Source of the DNA: Pseudomonadota bacterium
Lineage (GTDB): Bacteria; Desulfobacterota; Syntrophobacteria; Syntrophobacterales; Syntrophobacteraceae
Assembly (NCBI GenBank): GCA_023416335.1
Contig: JAEZHY010000233.1
Coordinates: 1 to 47,385, forward strand
Reading direction: 5' to 3'
DNA: 47,385 nt
Below the pieces are notes generated by a model that saw nothing but the letters and a program-made list of their open reading frames with translations, had not been told where the DNA came from and did not search any database. Shown here one piece after another: positions 31,713 through 40,466 of the stretch. The stretch's first letter is position 1. Every line of letters starts with the position of its first letter. The position numbers were made by a program, and so were the translations under genes.

Positions 31713-32207
31713 CTATTTCTTCAGCTCGACTTCGAGTTGAATCGGTTTATAGAGATAGGCCAGTCTGGCGGCATCCTGTCCGGCTGCCGAGGTAAGGAGC
31801 ACGGACACGTTCGGGCCGTCCCAAATAAGCTTGGACGGAGTGTTGTCGGGTTGAGTCGGCTGGCCGTACTGGCGGGTCATTATTTCCTTTATCCGGTTAA
31901 AGCCGGTAGAGGGCAAGTATATCATCACGGTGTAGAAGCGACCTTTGTGGAAGCCGTAGATGATCTGTTCGAGCTTGACGTCTTCAATCTGCAACTGATC
32001 GTCATGTTTTTCATAAAAGACGAGAGGCCCTTCCTGGGCTATCTGATTGTACCCGGAAAGCGTGCCGACATCGGTTCCCCACTTCAGGCCTCGAAAATTT
32101 TCCGGTTCGCCGGCCGATGGCGAACCGCAGCCCAGAATGGTCATGAGAAATACTGCCGCAAGGCAGAGGCCGAATATTCCGAATTTTCCCGAAGGGAACT
32201 GGTTCAT
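31713..32207 (-). CDS. Predicted lipoprotein, unknown function
   Basis: A 164-residue exported protein. The signal 'IFGLCLAAVFLMTILGCGS' ends in a lipobox (ILGC, Cys near residue 27), so it should be lipid-anchored facing the periplasm. The mature part starts with 'NFRGLKWGTDVGTLSGY' and continues with alternating strands ('FYTVMIYLPSTGFNRIKEIM') that recall small periplasmic proteins repeatedly seen in deltaproteobacteria. No enzyme motif is seen. The ATG has 'aaggaaa' about 6 bases upstream. It lies 57 bp after the membrane-anchored unknown on the same strand. Confidence 0.85.
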   Translation of the reverse strand: MNQFPSGKFGIFGLCLAAVFLMTILGCGSPSAGEPENFRGLKWGTDVGTLSGYNQIAQEGPLVFYEKHDDQLQIEDVKLEQIIYGFHKGRFYTVMIYLPSTGFNRIKEIMTRQYGQPTQPDNTPSKLIWDGPNVSVLLTSAAGQDAARLAYLYKPIQLEVELKK

Positions 32208-32264
32208 ATGATTTCCTTCGCTCTGTTGCCGTTAGTTGATTATCGCCGTAAGCAGGAGATGTTA

Positions 32265-33323
32265 TTAGCCCGCCGCTTCCTGATCGCCCGTTTCCTTTTC
32301 GATCAGCTTAACCTTTATGGGCGGAGGTCCGGAATCCGCTTCGAGCAACTTCTTGAGTCCTTCCTTGTACCATTTGATGCCGGACTTTGTCGTAATTCTC
32401 TGTTCTTCGACATCCTTCGGCAGCTTGTCCTCGGAACACCTTGCCAGGACATGCAATTTGCCTTCGGCGTCCAGGTTCGGCTGATTCGCTACGAAGCGGA
32501 CAAACGCGGCCCATTCGGAAGGCGAGGGCCCGCTCCATTTCCGCATTGTGTGGAAGAGCCTGTAGGAGACGAGCACGGCATCCCGGTCTTCTTCCTGCTG
32601 GAAACGCTTGCCGCTGTAGAGCCGAATGGCCTCCCGCCCGATTTCGCTCGTAAACGTCAGGTAGAACCACCTGAGGATAAAGAAGTACCCCTCTCTTGTC
32701 AGTTCACGCCCGGCCCAGTAGAGAGGGTTTCCGAGGTTCTTCACATTGAGCACCAATCGGGCCGCTTTGTATATGTGCGGATTGCTCTTGAAGAAATTGA
32801 GGACCGGGTTTTCGTTTATCTTGAGGTAAACCTGATAGTACCGCTGGAGGTCGCTCAGCTTGCGGTCCCCCAGGTATTTGAAGGGGATCGTCGAGGCAAG
32901 CCGGCTCAGTCGTGTACTGACCCGCTTTACGAGGTCCAGCGTATCGGTGAGGGAAGCTTCATACTCAGGCTGCTGGGATTCAGGACAGTAGATTGCTCCG
33001 ATCGAGCGCACGATAGCGAGCGCGCGCCTGTTCAGAGGCTCCAGTCCCAGCTGCAGCTCGTTTTCGGGCAGGTCCCATACTTCTTCCCTCAAGCGGGCTA
33101 TCAGCTCGAGAGCTTTCTGTTCCTGCGGTCCGGGCGAAGGGAGCAGATCCAGTTCATGCTCCTCGCTGAACCGGCTTTCCAGCATGGCCCGCAAACGCCG
33201 CCGCACGTACCACCGCAGAGCGAAAATGATGCAGATGGTCGTCAGCGTGAGCAGGATGAAAAAAGCGCTGAGCCAGTGCTCGTAGAACAGATTTACAAAA
33301 GTATGGGTTCCTATGCCGTTCAT
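32265..33323 (-). CDS. Membrane-anchored hypothetical protein
   Basis: A 352-residue protein with a single predicted span at residues about 18-40 ('LSAFFILLTLTTICIIFALR'), followed by Arg-rich residues that place the long C-terminal part in the cytoplasm. That part is helical, with a sequence rich in Leu/Arg/Tyr ('LSDLQRYYQVYLKINENPVL', 'LYWAGRELTREGYFFILRWF'). I recognise no family or catalytic motif. The final 30 residues are charged and Pro-rich. The gene begins 9 bp after the RdgC-like gene ends, so the two are almost certainly co-translated from one mRNA. A functional link with a DNA-binding protein would be unusual. Confidence 0.8.
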   Translation of the reverse strand: MNGIGTHTFVNLFYEHWLSAFFILLTLTTICIIFALRWYVRRRLRAMLESRFSEEHELDLLPSPGPQEQKALELIARLREEVWDLPENELQLGLEPLNRRALAIVRSIGAIYCPESQQPEYEASLTDTLDLVKRVSTRLSRLASTIPFKYLGDRKLSDLQRYYQVYLKINENPVLNFFKSNPHIYKAARLVLNVKNLGNPLYWAGRELTREGYFFILRWFYLTFTSEIGREAIRLYSGKRFQQEEDRDAVLVSYRLFHTMRKWSGPSPSEWAAFVRFVANQPNLDAEGKLHVLARCSEDKLPKDVEEQRITTKSGIKWYKEGLKKLLEADSGPPPIKVKLIEKETGDQEAAG

Positions 33324-33332
33324 CGTTTGCTG

Positions 33333-34481
33333 TTAAAATGGTGCCGAAGCGCTCTCGACTTTTTCCTGCACGCCCTCATCGATCCATTTCTTGATCTCCT
33401 GGAGTGTTTGCGTTTCCCAGGTCGCGGAGAGCCTCTCGGCGAGAAACTTCATGTAGAGCGCATCGAGGGTGGTAAAGACCTCCTCGATAAAATACATCTT
33501 TTCGAGGAATCTGCCGTCCGGGTCGTCCTGGCCGTAGTCAGGCAGCTGTTTCGGTGTCTTCAGACCCTTCAGAGCCCACAGGTTGCTGTCGATTGTGAGA
33601 AGATATTCGTTGTCGCCGACCGCAATGAAGAGCTGGACTTCATCGACAACTTTACCCTGGCGCAGGGCCGTTCTGGCTTCGTAGAGGAAATTCGCCTGGC
33701 TCGTGCAGATCACGCGTTCCTTGCCGTCGCCGGGCAAAACGAGCACCATGCGTTCGCCCATATGGATGTTCGCAACCTTATCCCCGGCTTCGACAGTGCC
33801 GCCGAAACGCTCGATAAAGTACCAGAGCCAGGTGAGGAAATCGAAGCCCAGGAATCTGCCGTCCGACATTGCCGTCGGGGACTTGACGGAGACAAGCGAT
33901 CCGAGGGTGTCCTTCTGCGCGGGAGAAAGCGGGAGCGCATTGAGTGCCCACTGGACATGGTAGAGCGGAAGGGGATAGGTCCGGAACTGCTTTTCGAAAA
34001 ATTCCAGGAAGGCGTCCATCATCTTGGGGCTGGTGGTGCCCAGCATCATCCAGTGGTGCGCGGGGTTCCAGACGACTTCCGATGCGCTCGGCTGCGGCAG
34101 TGCCCTGCTCAGGAGGTATTCCTGCATTCTTTCCTGCATCTCCTGCTTTTCGGACCGGCTCGGCCATTTCCCTTCATTTTCATCCCGGAACTTCTGCACA
34201 GCCTGTCTTACGAACTGCTTCAGCACAATTGCAGGTACCTTGCGCTGATCCAGTCGGAAGTTGAATGCCACGAATTCCCCCTTGCGGTAGGAACCGTAGG
34301 AGAAATCCGGTTCGAAAAAATCTTCCCAACTCGCAAAACCGGCAGCCTGCGTCTGGCTATCATCAGGTTCGGCGAAAGCGCCTCCCCGGAGTTTCTCGTC
34401 TACCAGGCTCCAGAAGTCGTCAGCCGGCGGTTCGGGAACAAAAAAACGCGTAAAAGTGGCGGAAGGAGAAGAAATTCCCAT
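33333..34481 (-). CDS. RdgC-like protein
   Basis: The product is 382 residues from the ATG at 34481, chosen because 'aagagg' lies 7 bases upstream; an upstream in-frame start at 34559 lacks a site. Residues about 90-190 have the RdgC pattern: 'KVPAIVLKQFVRQAVQKF', a Lys/Glu-rich helix, 'RALPQPSASEVVWNPAHHWM' and 'MDAFLEFFEKQFRTYPLPLY'. This resembles the ring-forming DNA-binding protein RdgC in order and spacing, but it is about 80 residues longer and the N-terminus differs from the classical 'W-F-K-N' start. RdgC binds double-stranded DNA and limits RecA action. Here the neighbour encodes a membrane-anchored protein. Similarity judged by eye, so the assignment is moderate. Confidence 0.65.
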   Translation of the reverse strand: MGISSPSATFTRFFVPEPPADDFWSLVDEKLRGGAFAEPDDSQTQAAGFASWEDFFEPDFSYGSYRKGEFVAFNFRLDQRKVPAIVLKQFVRQAVQKFRDENEGKWPSRSEKQEMQERMQEYLLSRALPQPSASEVVWNPAHHWMMLGTTSPKMMDAFLEFFEKQFRTYPLPLYHVQWALNALPLSPAQKDTLGSLVSVKSPTAMSDGRFLGFDFLTWLWYFIERFGGTVEAGDKVANIHMGERMVLVLPGDGKERVICTSQANFLYEARTALRQGKVVDEVQLFIAVGDNEYLLTIDSNLWALKGLKTPKQLPDYGQDDPDGRFLEKMYFIEEVFTTLDALYMKFLAERLSATWETQTLQEIKKWIDEGVQEKVESASAPF

Positions 34482-34555
34482 GCATATCCTCTTGTCGAGT
34501 TCCAGGTTCAAAATCCAAACGTGCGGTCTACTTTTTCCCCGGGACCGTCCAAATG

Positions 34556-34581
34556 ACAAAGCCGGATAGCACCGGCTTTGT
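34556..34581. terminator. Hairpin between the nuclease-family gene and the RdgC-like gene
   Basis: A perfect 10-bp stem ACAAAGCCGG (34556-34565) / CCGGCTTTGT (34572-34581) with a 6-base loop. On the minus strand it lies about 110 bases past the stop at 34690 and 75 bases before the RdgC-like start. Only a short 'cattt' follows, so termination may be partial. Confidence 0.5.
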
Positions 34582-34689
34582 GGGTGACTTCGGAAACGTT
34601 CGGACAGTGCTGAACGGGTTGCTCAGGTCTATCCAAAACGGTCCTGCAAGTCAAACAATAGTTTAGGATCTCTTATTCCGCCAGGAAAA

Positions 34690-35148
34690 TCAGAATTTTA
34701 CAGTCTTGACTATCATTTCGAACTCCTGGACCTCCTCAGGAGTCAATTCACGGCGAAGCAGCTTCTTATTTACGAAAATAGGGCATTTTTCGTGCAAGGC
34801 CAGTGCTACCGCGTCGCTCGGACGGGAGTCGAAGACGGCGACCTCCCCGTTAACGCGCACGTGGATCTTGGCGTAAAATGTATTTTCGCGCATCTCGGAG
34901 ATTTCGATCTTTTCGAATATCGCACCGGTTCGCCTCAGAATAGTGAGATACAAATCATGAGTGAGCGGTCTCTTGGGTTCGACGAGGCCTTTCTCTTTGG
35001 CGATTGCGGTTATTTCTGCATCTCCTACGAACATGAGGAAATACTGGCTGTCCTCTTCCGTCTCTTTGAGGATAACCATATTTCCCTGGATTCGGTCCGT
35101 TTTGATAAAAACTTCCCTGGCTTCAACAAAATCATTTGACTCCATCAT
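34690..35148 (-). CDS. Bifunctional nuclease family protein (DUF151)
   Basis: The 152-residue product starts at the ATG at 35148, just after 'ggagg'; the ATG one codon on is equally possible. The family pattern is clear: 'GNMVILKETEEDSQYFLMFV' and 'IGD'-like 'GDAEITAIAKEKG', then 'RPLTHDLYLTILRRTGA', 'NTFYAKIHVRVNGEVAVFDS', 'RPSDAVALALHEKCPIFV'. Members bind or cut nucleic acids in plants and archaea/bacteria; the bacterial role is unsettled. The protein is cytosolic and not obviously in an operon. Confidence 0.9.
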   Translation of the reverse strand: MMESNDFVEAREVFIKTDRIQGNMVILKETEEDSQYFLMFVGDAEITAIAKEKGLVEPKRPLTHDLYLTILRRTGAIFEKIEISEMRENTFYAKIHVRVNGEVAVFDSRPSDAVALALHEKCPIFVNKKLLRRELTPEEVQEFEMIVKTVKF

Positions 35149-35303
35149 AAGCCTCCGCACGGTTTATCACTTCATAATCTAAATCACGAAGCGGCTTTTG
35201 TCAGTAATTTCCGGCCTTGCGTCATGTAGCGAGGACATAAACGTAATGCTTTGTAGGCTAAAAATCGAGAATGGCCGCTTGAAAAGGAGTTACATTAAAA
35301 ATC

Positions 35304-36653
35304 TTATTCAAAAGTCTTCCTCCATCTCGCGACGAAAAACCCGTCCAAATCGTGCCGGTGCGGCCATGAGCGGAAATAGGGACCGGAGACCATATCACGG
35401 CAGCTTTCCGGGAGGTGGGACAGGACTGGTTCGAGGTGGAGTTCCGGGTCGAGATCGGAAAGGTATTGGGCAACTGCCTCGTCTTCGTCGGTAAAGACGG
35501 AGCAGGTGACATAAACCAGCACCCCGCCGCGTTTCAGGAATTTTGCAGCATGCGCAAGCAACTCCTTTTGGAGCTGCGACATCCGGTAGGGGTCTTTAAT
35601 GTGCCTGCGCCACTTGATATCGGGGTTTCGCCGGATCGTGCCGAAACCGGTGCAGGGAGCGTCAAGAAGAACGCGGTCGAAGAGACCGACGTCTTCCACT
35701 CGCAACTGGAGGATGTCTTCCGCAAGGGTTCGGATTATCCCGACCCCCTGCCGCTCGCTATTCTTCTGTAGTTCCTCCAGCTTCCAGGCGGATTTGTCGA
35801 TGGAGAGCACTTCGCCGCGATTTTCCATGAGCATGGCAAGATGAGTCGCCTTCACCCCGAATCCGGCGCAGAGATCCAGCACCCGATCCCCGGGCCGGGG
35901 GCCGAGAATTTGCGATACGAGCTGAGACGCTTCATCCTGTGCCTGAATCCAGCCTTCCCGGAAGGCTTCCGTCCGGGTGATATCCTGCCTGAAAGCGTGT
36001 ACACGGACAGCGTTTTCCTGGTAGGGCGAAGGCGCGACATCGGCCCCGGCGGTACGGAGAGACTCGGTAACTCTCTGCGTATCGGCCTTGAGCGTATTCA
36101 CCCGGAAAACCGCCGGCGCGATCCGATTGTTTGCATCACAAAAGAGCCGGGTTTCCTCGACCCCCAGTTGCTGGATGCATTTTCGTACAAACCAGACGGG
36201 GTGTGAGGTCATCACTGAAATGTATCCGGCCGGGTCTTTTTCGGACGGAACAGGCAATGAGCCCTTTGTTCTGACGGCCTGGCGCAGCATTCCGTTTATG
36301 AAGCGGATGACGTGAGGGGGGCGGCTCGTTTTGGCGATATTTACCGTTTCGTTCACCGCTGCGTGGTCGGGTATGCGGTCGAGGAAGAGAATCTGGTAGA
36401 GGGCAAGCCGCAGCAGAGTGCGGACCGGGGATGCGATCCTGTCCGGCCTCGTGTTGCTCAATTGGTCGATATGCCAGTCCAGGCGCCCCTGCCACCGCAC
36501 CGAACCATAGACCAGTTCGGTCAAGAGTGCACGGTCCCGTTCTTCCAGCCCCGGATGCCGTTCCAGGGTCGTCCGGATCAGGCGGTCCGGGTGTGACGCT
36601 TTCTGCTCCAGGTGCAGCAGGATCTGGTAGGCCAGTAATCGAGGATTGACCAT
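35304..36653 (-). CDS. rsmB: 16S rRNA (cytosine-967-C5) methyltransferase RsmB
   Basis: The 449-residue enzyme methylates C967 of 16S rRNA. Residues about 1-135 are the NusB-like RNA-binding domain ('AYQILLHLE', 'RDRALLTELVYGSVRWQGRL', 'AVNETVNIAK'). The SAM-dependent part follows with 'GDRVLDLCAGFGVKATHLA' (motif I near residue 250), 'VLLDAPCTGFGTIRRNPDIK' (motif IV with catalytic-turn Cys) and 'GVLVYVTCSVFTDEDE' (motif VI with the nucleophilic Cys). The length fits RsmB. The ATG at 36653 is 4 bases after the DUF116 stop, so it is translationally coupled at the end of the def-fmt operon. Confidence 0.95.
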   Translation of the reverse strand: MVNPRLLAYQILLHLEQKASHPDRLIRTTLERHPGLEERDRALLTELVYGSVRWQGRLDWHIDQLSNTRPDRIASPVRTLLRLALYQILFLDRIPDHAAVNETVNIAKTSRPPHVIRFINGMLRQAVRTKGSLPVPSEKDPAGYISVMTSHPVWFVRKCIQQLGVEETRLFCDANNRIAPAVFRVNTLKADTQRVTESLRTAGADVAPSPYQENAVRVHAFRQDITRTEAFREGWIQAQDEASQLVSQILGPRPGDRVLDLCAGFGVKATHLAMLMENRGEVLSIDKSAWKLEELQKNSERQGVGIIRTLAEDILQLRVEDVGLFDRVLLDAPCTGFGTIRRNPDIKWRRHIKDPYRMSQLQKELLAHAAKFLKRGGVLVYVTCSVFTDEDEAVAQYLSDLDPELHLEPVLSHLPESCRDMVSGPYFRSWPHRHDLDGFFVARWRKTFE

Positions 36654-36657
36654 TCGC

Positions 36658-37479
36658 TTATTGTCTCGGTGCGCAGAATTCCTTGAGAACGGATTCCACT
36701 CGGTCGATTGCGACCTGGGTATTAAGGCAGGGGCCAAAGGGACGCTGATTGAAAATTCCGTAGACGGGCAGGGGGGTGGTGTCCTGTATCCCGCTCGTCA
36801 GGTCCCTCTCACAGGCCACGGCGATTATGAGGTCGGGGCGCTTCTCCAGGACGATTCGACGCGCGACTGTACCGCCGGTGGCCACAGCAAGGCTCACGTC
36901 GTATTTTTCGGTCAACCCGATGAGGTCCGAAATGCGGCATTTTCCACAGCGTTTGCAGTTCTCCACGGTATGGGTGACCTTAACCCGGCAGTCTTTATCC
37001 TGAAGACAGTGAGGCATCAGAAGCAGGACGGACTTCGGCTGCCTGCCGTTGCGGCACTGAGCCAGGACCAGTTCGTTATTTACCGCGACAAAAGCGTGCT
37101 GGACCTGTTCGCGCTTCAGTCCCGCGATCTTCCCCACCACCACGAGGACGGGCAGGATGAACTTCATTGAAATGCTTCGAAGCTTGCGTGAAAAAGGGAC
37201 GTCATGCCCCAGGGCGACTACTGTAACGAGCAGGCCCAGACAGCCCAGAAGTGCCAGACCGGCGAGCACGGTCAGAATCCCCATTAACAGGGGAAGGCGG
37301 GCTGAAATCCCGGAGAATCCGTAATAAGGAACTATGTAGAACACGGCCAGCAGGGCGGTTGCCAGTGCGCCGAACAGAACGATAAGGGAAATGATCACGC
37401 GTCTTTCCGAACCGTTCGACGCCGGGAGGCTGAAGTCGGACCTGGAACTGTCCTGGAGTGATTCAGTCTGCTTTTCCAC
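36658..37479 (-). CDS. DUF116 family membrane protein
   Basis: This is a 273-residue protein. Two hydrophobic segments lie at about residues 28-52 and 63-90, followed by a cytoplasmic domain with a Cys-rich centre ('LMPHCLQDKDC' and 'NCKRCGKCRI'), then 'VSLAVATGGTVARRIVLEKR' and 'LIIAVACERDLTSGIQDTTP'. This is the DUF116 pattern, a family often found beside fmt. The Cys cluster suggests a metal or Fe-S site. The GTG start has 'aggaata' upstream and the gene begins within a few bases of the fmt stop. Its function is unknown. Confidence 0.9.
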   Translation of the reverse strand: MEKQTESLQDSSRSDFSLPASNGSERRVIISLIVLFGALATALLAVFYIVPYYGFSGISARLPLLMGILTVLAGLALLGCLGLLVTVVALGHDVPFSRKLRSISMKFILPVLVVVGKIAGLKREQVQHAFVAVNNELVLAQCRNGRQPKSVLLLMPHCLQDKDCRVKVTHTVENCKRCGKCRISDLIGLTEKYDVSLAVATGGTVARRIVLEKRPDLIIAVACERDLTSGIQDTTPLPVYGIFNQRPFGPCLNTQVAIDRVESVLKEFCAPRQ

Positions 37480-37485
37480 TTATTC

Positions 37486-38457
37486 CTATTCCAAAATTGT
37501 CCCGACCGGTATGGAACGGCCTCGTGTAAACTCATCGGCGCGCATTCGCCGCTGCCCTTCCATTTGAAGCTCGCCAACGGCAAGCGGTTTGCCATCTCCG
37601 CCCGCTACGATCAGTCCCGATTCGGAGATGCCGATCACCTCACCGGGTTTTCCGGTTCCCGCAATGGGAAACGCTCTTGCCCGGAAACTCTTGACCCTCC
37701 TGGCCCCCAGCTGGAAGAAAGCTCCGGGAACGGGATCGAAGGCTCGGATTCTGTTTATAATATCTTTCGCAGCAAGATTCCATTGAATCCGCAGTTCCTC
37801 CTTTCGGAGAGGAGGAGCATAAGTGGCAAGGCCGCCGTCCTGCGGGACCGGTGCAATCCTGCCGGCGATCCAGCGCCTGAAGGTGTCCAGAAGAAGCATC
37901 GCGCCGGTTTCGGAAAGCCTGTCGTGAATCGTCCCGAATGCATCCTCGGGACCGATCGGGACCCGGGCCTGTGAGAGTACCGGGCCGGTATCCATGCCCG
38001 CATCGAGAAGCATTATAGAAACACCGGTGACTTCTTCGCCCGAGAGAATGGCGCGCTGAATCGGGGCAGCTCCGCGATACCTGGGAAGGAGAGATGCGTG
38101 TACGTTGAGGGTGCCCAGTGGAAAAGCATCCAGGAACTTTTGCGGCAGAATCTGCCCGAAGGCGACCACTATGGCACATTCAGCCCCGTAGGACCGAATA
38201 TGGTCGATTATATCGTCACCGCGGATACGTTCCGGTTGATAGACGGAAATTCCGACCTGCTCCGCCAGAACTTTGACGGCGGACTGTGAGACCCTTCGAC
38301 CTCTTCCGCTTGGCCGGTCCGGCTGGGTTATTACAAGCCTCACGGGAGCGCCTGCCTCAAGGAGATATCTGAGCGAAGGGGCGGCAAAGTCCGGAGTCCC
38401 GAGAAAAACGAGAGGTGGGATCGTTATTCCTTCGCCTCTTTTTGTTTCTTTTTCCAT
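37486..38457 (-). CDS. fmt: Methionyl-tRNA formyltransferase
   Basis: The 323-residue enzyme formylates Met-tRNA(fMet) using 10-formyl-tetrahydrofolate. The N-terminal Rossmann part begins 'LVFLGTPDFAAPSLRYLLEA' after a 15-residue lead. The catalytic core 'LGTLNVHASLLPRYRGAAPI' contains the Asn/His pair and the SLLPRYRG tRNA-discrimination loop, and the catalytic Asp lies in 'IMLLDAGMDTGP'. The C-terminal beta-barrel domain binds tRNA. The start overlaps the def stop by 34 bp, so the two are translationally coupled. Confidence 0.96.
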   Translation of the reverse strand: MEKETKRGEGITIPPLVFLGTPDFAAPSLRYLLEAGAPVRLVITQPDRPSGRGRRVSQSAVKVLAEQVGISVYQPERIRGDDIIDHIRSYGAECAIVVAFGQILPQKFLDAFPLGTLNVHASLLPRYRGAAPIQRAILSGEEVTGVSIMLLDAGMDTGPVLSQARVPIGPEDAFGTIHDRLSETGAMLLLDTFRRWIAGRIAPVPQDGGLATYAPPLRKEELRIQWNLAAKDIINRIRAFDPVPGAFFQLGARRVKSFRARAFPIAGTGKPGEVIGISESGLIVAGGDGKPLAVGELQMEGQRRMRADEFTRGRSIPVGTILE

Positions 38458-38933
38458 TTTCTTTTAAATATATCCCGCGCAATCGGACTGATCCGATCGA
38501 TAAAGAGCTTTCCATCCAGATGGTCGATTTCGTGCTGAAGCACGATTGCCAGGAGTCCGTCGGCATTGATCTCGACCTTTTCCCCCGCGCGGTTCAGGCC
38601 GCAGACCACCACCTCTTCGTGCCGCTTCACGTTTGAAAAAAATTCGGGCACGCTGAGGCAGCCCTCTTCGAAGGTCGCTTCTCCGTGTCCTTCAACGAGT
38701 TCGGGGTTTATGAGCGCAATCAGTCCGTCCTCATCCTCTTTCTGGGTGTCGATTACGACTATTCTGATGGGACGTCCGATCTGGTTCGCTGCGAGTCCCA
38801 CGCCGGGGGCGTGGTACATGGTCTCGGCCATGTCGTCGATAAGACGCAGGATTTCCTCGTCGATAACCTCGACGGGTTCCGCTCTGAGGCGAAGCACCGG
38901 GTCGGGATAGGTGCAAATGGGAAGTAGGGCCAT
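38424..38933 (-). CDS. def: Peptide deformylase
   Basis: The 169-residue metalloenzyme removes the formyl group from nascent proteins. All three signature motifs are present: 'GVGLAANQIG' near residue 45, 'EEGCLSVPE' (metal-binding Cys) near 90, and 'LQHEIDHLDGKLFIDRIS' (two metal-binding His and the catalytic Glu) near 131. The C-terminus is strongly basic. 'aagga' precedes the ATG. It is the first gene of the def-fmt-DUF116-rsmB operon, with its promoter in the gap before 39243. Confidence 0.97.
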   Translation of the reverse strand: MALLPICTYPDPVLRLRAEPVEVIDEEILRLIDDMAETMYHAPGVGLAANQIGRPIRIVVIDTQKEDEDGLIALINPELVEGHGEATFEEGCLSVPEFFSNVKRHEEVVVCGLNRAGEKVEINADGLLAIVLQHEIDHLDGKLFIDRISPIARDIFKRKWKKKQKEAKE

Positions 38934-39242
38934 TCCTGTATTCCTTTGATGAAGTCACAGGCAGCCGAAGATGTGCAGAAAGCGAGTGCCTGCTGATAAT
39001 TGAGTTCTTCATTGTAAAATTTTGGCATGCGATTTTCAACCGCATTGAAGGGGCGGGCGAACAGACGGTGAAAAGGGAAAGCCGGTATTTGGAAAAAACG
39101 TGAATCGGCACGGATTGTGCTTGGTTTAATACCCGTCTGTTTGTGCTCTGTCGTTTGCCTCCAGGCCCAGAATCACTTGATGCCTGAATAATCGCATGGG
39201 AGCGGAAATCTCTCCGACTCCCGGACTGAGAAGGAGTAATCG
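38934..39242. other. Divergent intergenic region (def operon / glycosyltransferase)
   Basis: 309 bases that should contain promoters for both directions. I see no clear -35/-10 pair of good quality, no hairpin with a T run, and no repeat family members. Confidence 0.5.
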
Positions 39243-40259
39243 GTGCAGCCTCGAAGCAGTTCGGGCGAATGTCCGCAGGTCAGCATTATCATTCCTGCAA
39301 AGAATGAAGCTGAAGAGATCGGATCGGTAATAGAAAGAATTCATACGGTTATGGCCGATCTCGGCCGGAGATACGAAATAATCGTGGTGGATGACGGATC
39401 GACCGACGCTACCGCGGAAAACGCCCATAATGCGGGCGCGACCGTTCTTTGCCATCCGTACAATATCGGAAACGGCGCTGCCATGAAAACCGGCATACGC
39501 TACGCCAAGGGCAGCGCCATTGTGACCCTCGATGCAGACGGACAGCATCCGCCGGAGGATATTCCCAAGCTCCTGGAAATGCTGGAAAAATACCATATGG
39601 TAATCGGTGCCCGTTCCACGGGGTCCGAGAGGAGCCTTCACCGGAGCCTGGCAAACAGGATCTACAACAAGTTCGCTTCCTATGTTTGCGGCCGAAAAAT
39701 CGACGATCTCACATCCGGGTTTCGCGCCGTCAGGACAGGTGTTGCGAAAGAGTTCGTAACGCTTCTTCCAAATACCTTTTCGTATCCGACGACGATCACC
39801 CTGGCGACCGTGCGCTCCGGGTACAGCCTTGCATATCTCCCGATCAAGAGTCCAAAACGGAACGTGAACAGCCGTAGCAAAATAAAGCTGCTGCGGGACG
39901 GCATGCGTTTCTTTCTCATAATTTTCAAAATCACGACCCTGTTTTCGCCGCTCAAAATCTTTTTGCCTGCAAGTCTCGTCACTTTTCTGACAGGCGTCGG
40001 CTACGGCCTCTTCAAGATTTTCATGTTGGACGGTCGTTATGGTCCAACCTCGCAAATGCTCATAGTCTTTTCCATGCTGATGTTTCTGATCGGACTGGTC
40101 TCGGAGCAGATCGCCCAGCTGAGATTCGACCGTTCCGTACCCTTTGCAGGGGAGCGGCAGAGAAGGTTTGTCGCGCCCGAAAGGGACCTTGCGGAAAAAG
40201 CGGTGAGCGGGATTATGGAAAACGTGGCGCGAATCTCGGCCGTATCGCGCAAACATTGA
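39243..40259 (+). CDS. Family 2 glycosyltransferase with C-terminal membrane segments (dolichol-phosphate-mannose-synthase-like)
   Basis: The 338-residue protein starts at GTG with 'aaggag' 7 bases upstream. The GT2 domain covers residues about 12-230: 'VSIIIPAKNEAEEIGSVIER', the nucleotide-binding 'EIIVVDDGSTDAT', 'YNIGNGAAMKTGIRYA', and the metal-binding 'VTLDADGQHPPEDI'. 'DLTSGFRAVRTGVAKEF' is typical of the polyprenyl-phosphate-sugar branch. Two membrane helices close the protein (about 235-260 and 270-295). It probably transfers a sugar from a nucleotide sugar to a lipid carrier at the inner membrane. It is a lone gene. Confidence 0.93.
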   Translation: MQPRSSSGECPQVSIIIPAKNEAEEIGSVIERIHTVMADLGRRYEIIVVDDGSTDATAENAHNAGATVLCHPYNIGNGAAMKTGIRYAKGSAIVTLDADGQHPPEDIPKLLEMLEKYHMVIGARSTGSERSLHRSLANRIYNKFASYVCGRKIDDLTSGFRAVRTGVAKEFVTLLPNTFSYPTTITLATVRSGYSLAYLPIKSPKRNVNSRSKIKLLRDGMRFFLIIFKITTLFSPLKIFLPASLVTFLTGVGYGLFKIFMLDGRYGPTSQMLIVFSMLMFLIGLVSEQIAQLRFDRSVPFAGERQRRFVAPERDLAEKAVSGIMENVARISAVSRKH

Positions 40260-40394
40260 GCGAGGCGGTATCCGTCATGTAATTCCAAGAACCGAATTGT
40301 AAATGGTGCTTTGGGCCCGGAAGGTCCGGAGCGCCCGGGGCCGGCCTGGTTCAATTGCCGCCGGCCGCACAAAACGCCATGGGATATACTGGAG

Positions 40395-40466
40395 AGCCGG
40401 CGAAGGGAGTCGAACCCCCAATCTGCTGATTACAAATCAGCTGCTCTGCCATTGAGCTACGCCGGC
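40395..40466 (-). tRNA. tRNA-Thr (anticodon UGU)
   Basis: The 72-base minus-strand cloverleaf starts GCCGGCG (acceptor, 40466-40460) and ends CGCCGGC plus discriminator T (40395). The D arm is 'gctcaatggcagagc'. The anticodon arm is GCTGA-TTTGTAA-TCAGC, giving anticodon TGT. The T arm is 'gggggttcgactccc'. The sequence after the discriminator is 'ctc', so CCA is not encoded and must be added by the tRNA nucleotidyltransferase. Confidence 0.95.

Noticed and set aside
31629..34556. A 975-codon open frame on the plus strand
   Set aside because: It lies antisense to four well-supported minus-strand genes with ribosome binding sites, signal sequences and family motifs. Its translation is Arg/Gly/His-rich with no domain. 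Long antisense frames are expected in GC-rich coding DNA.
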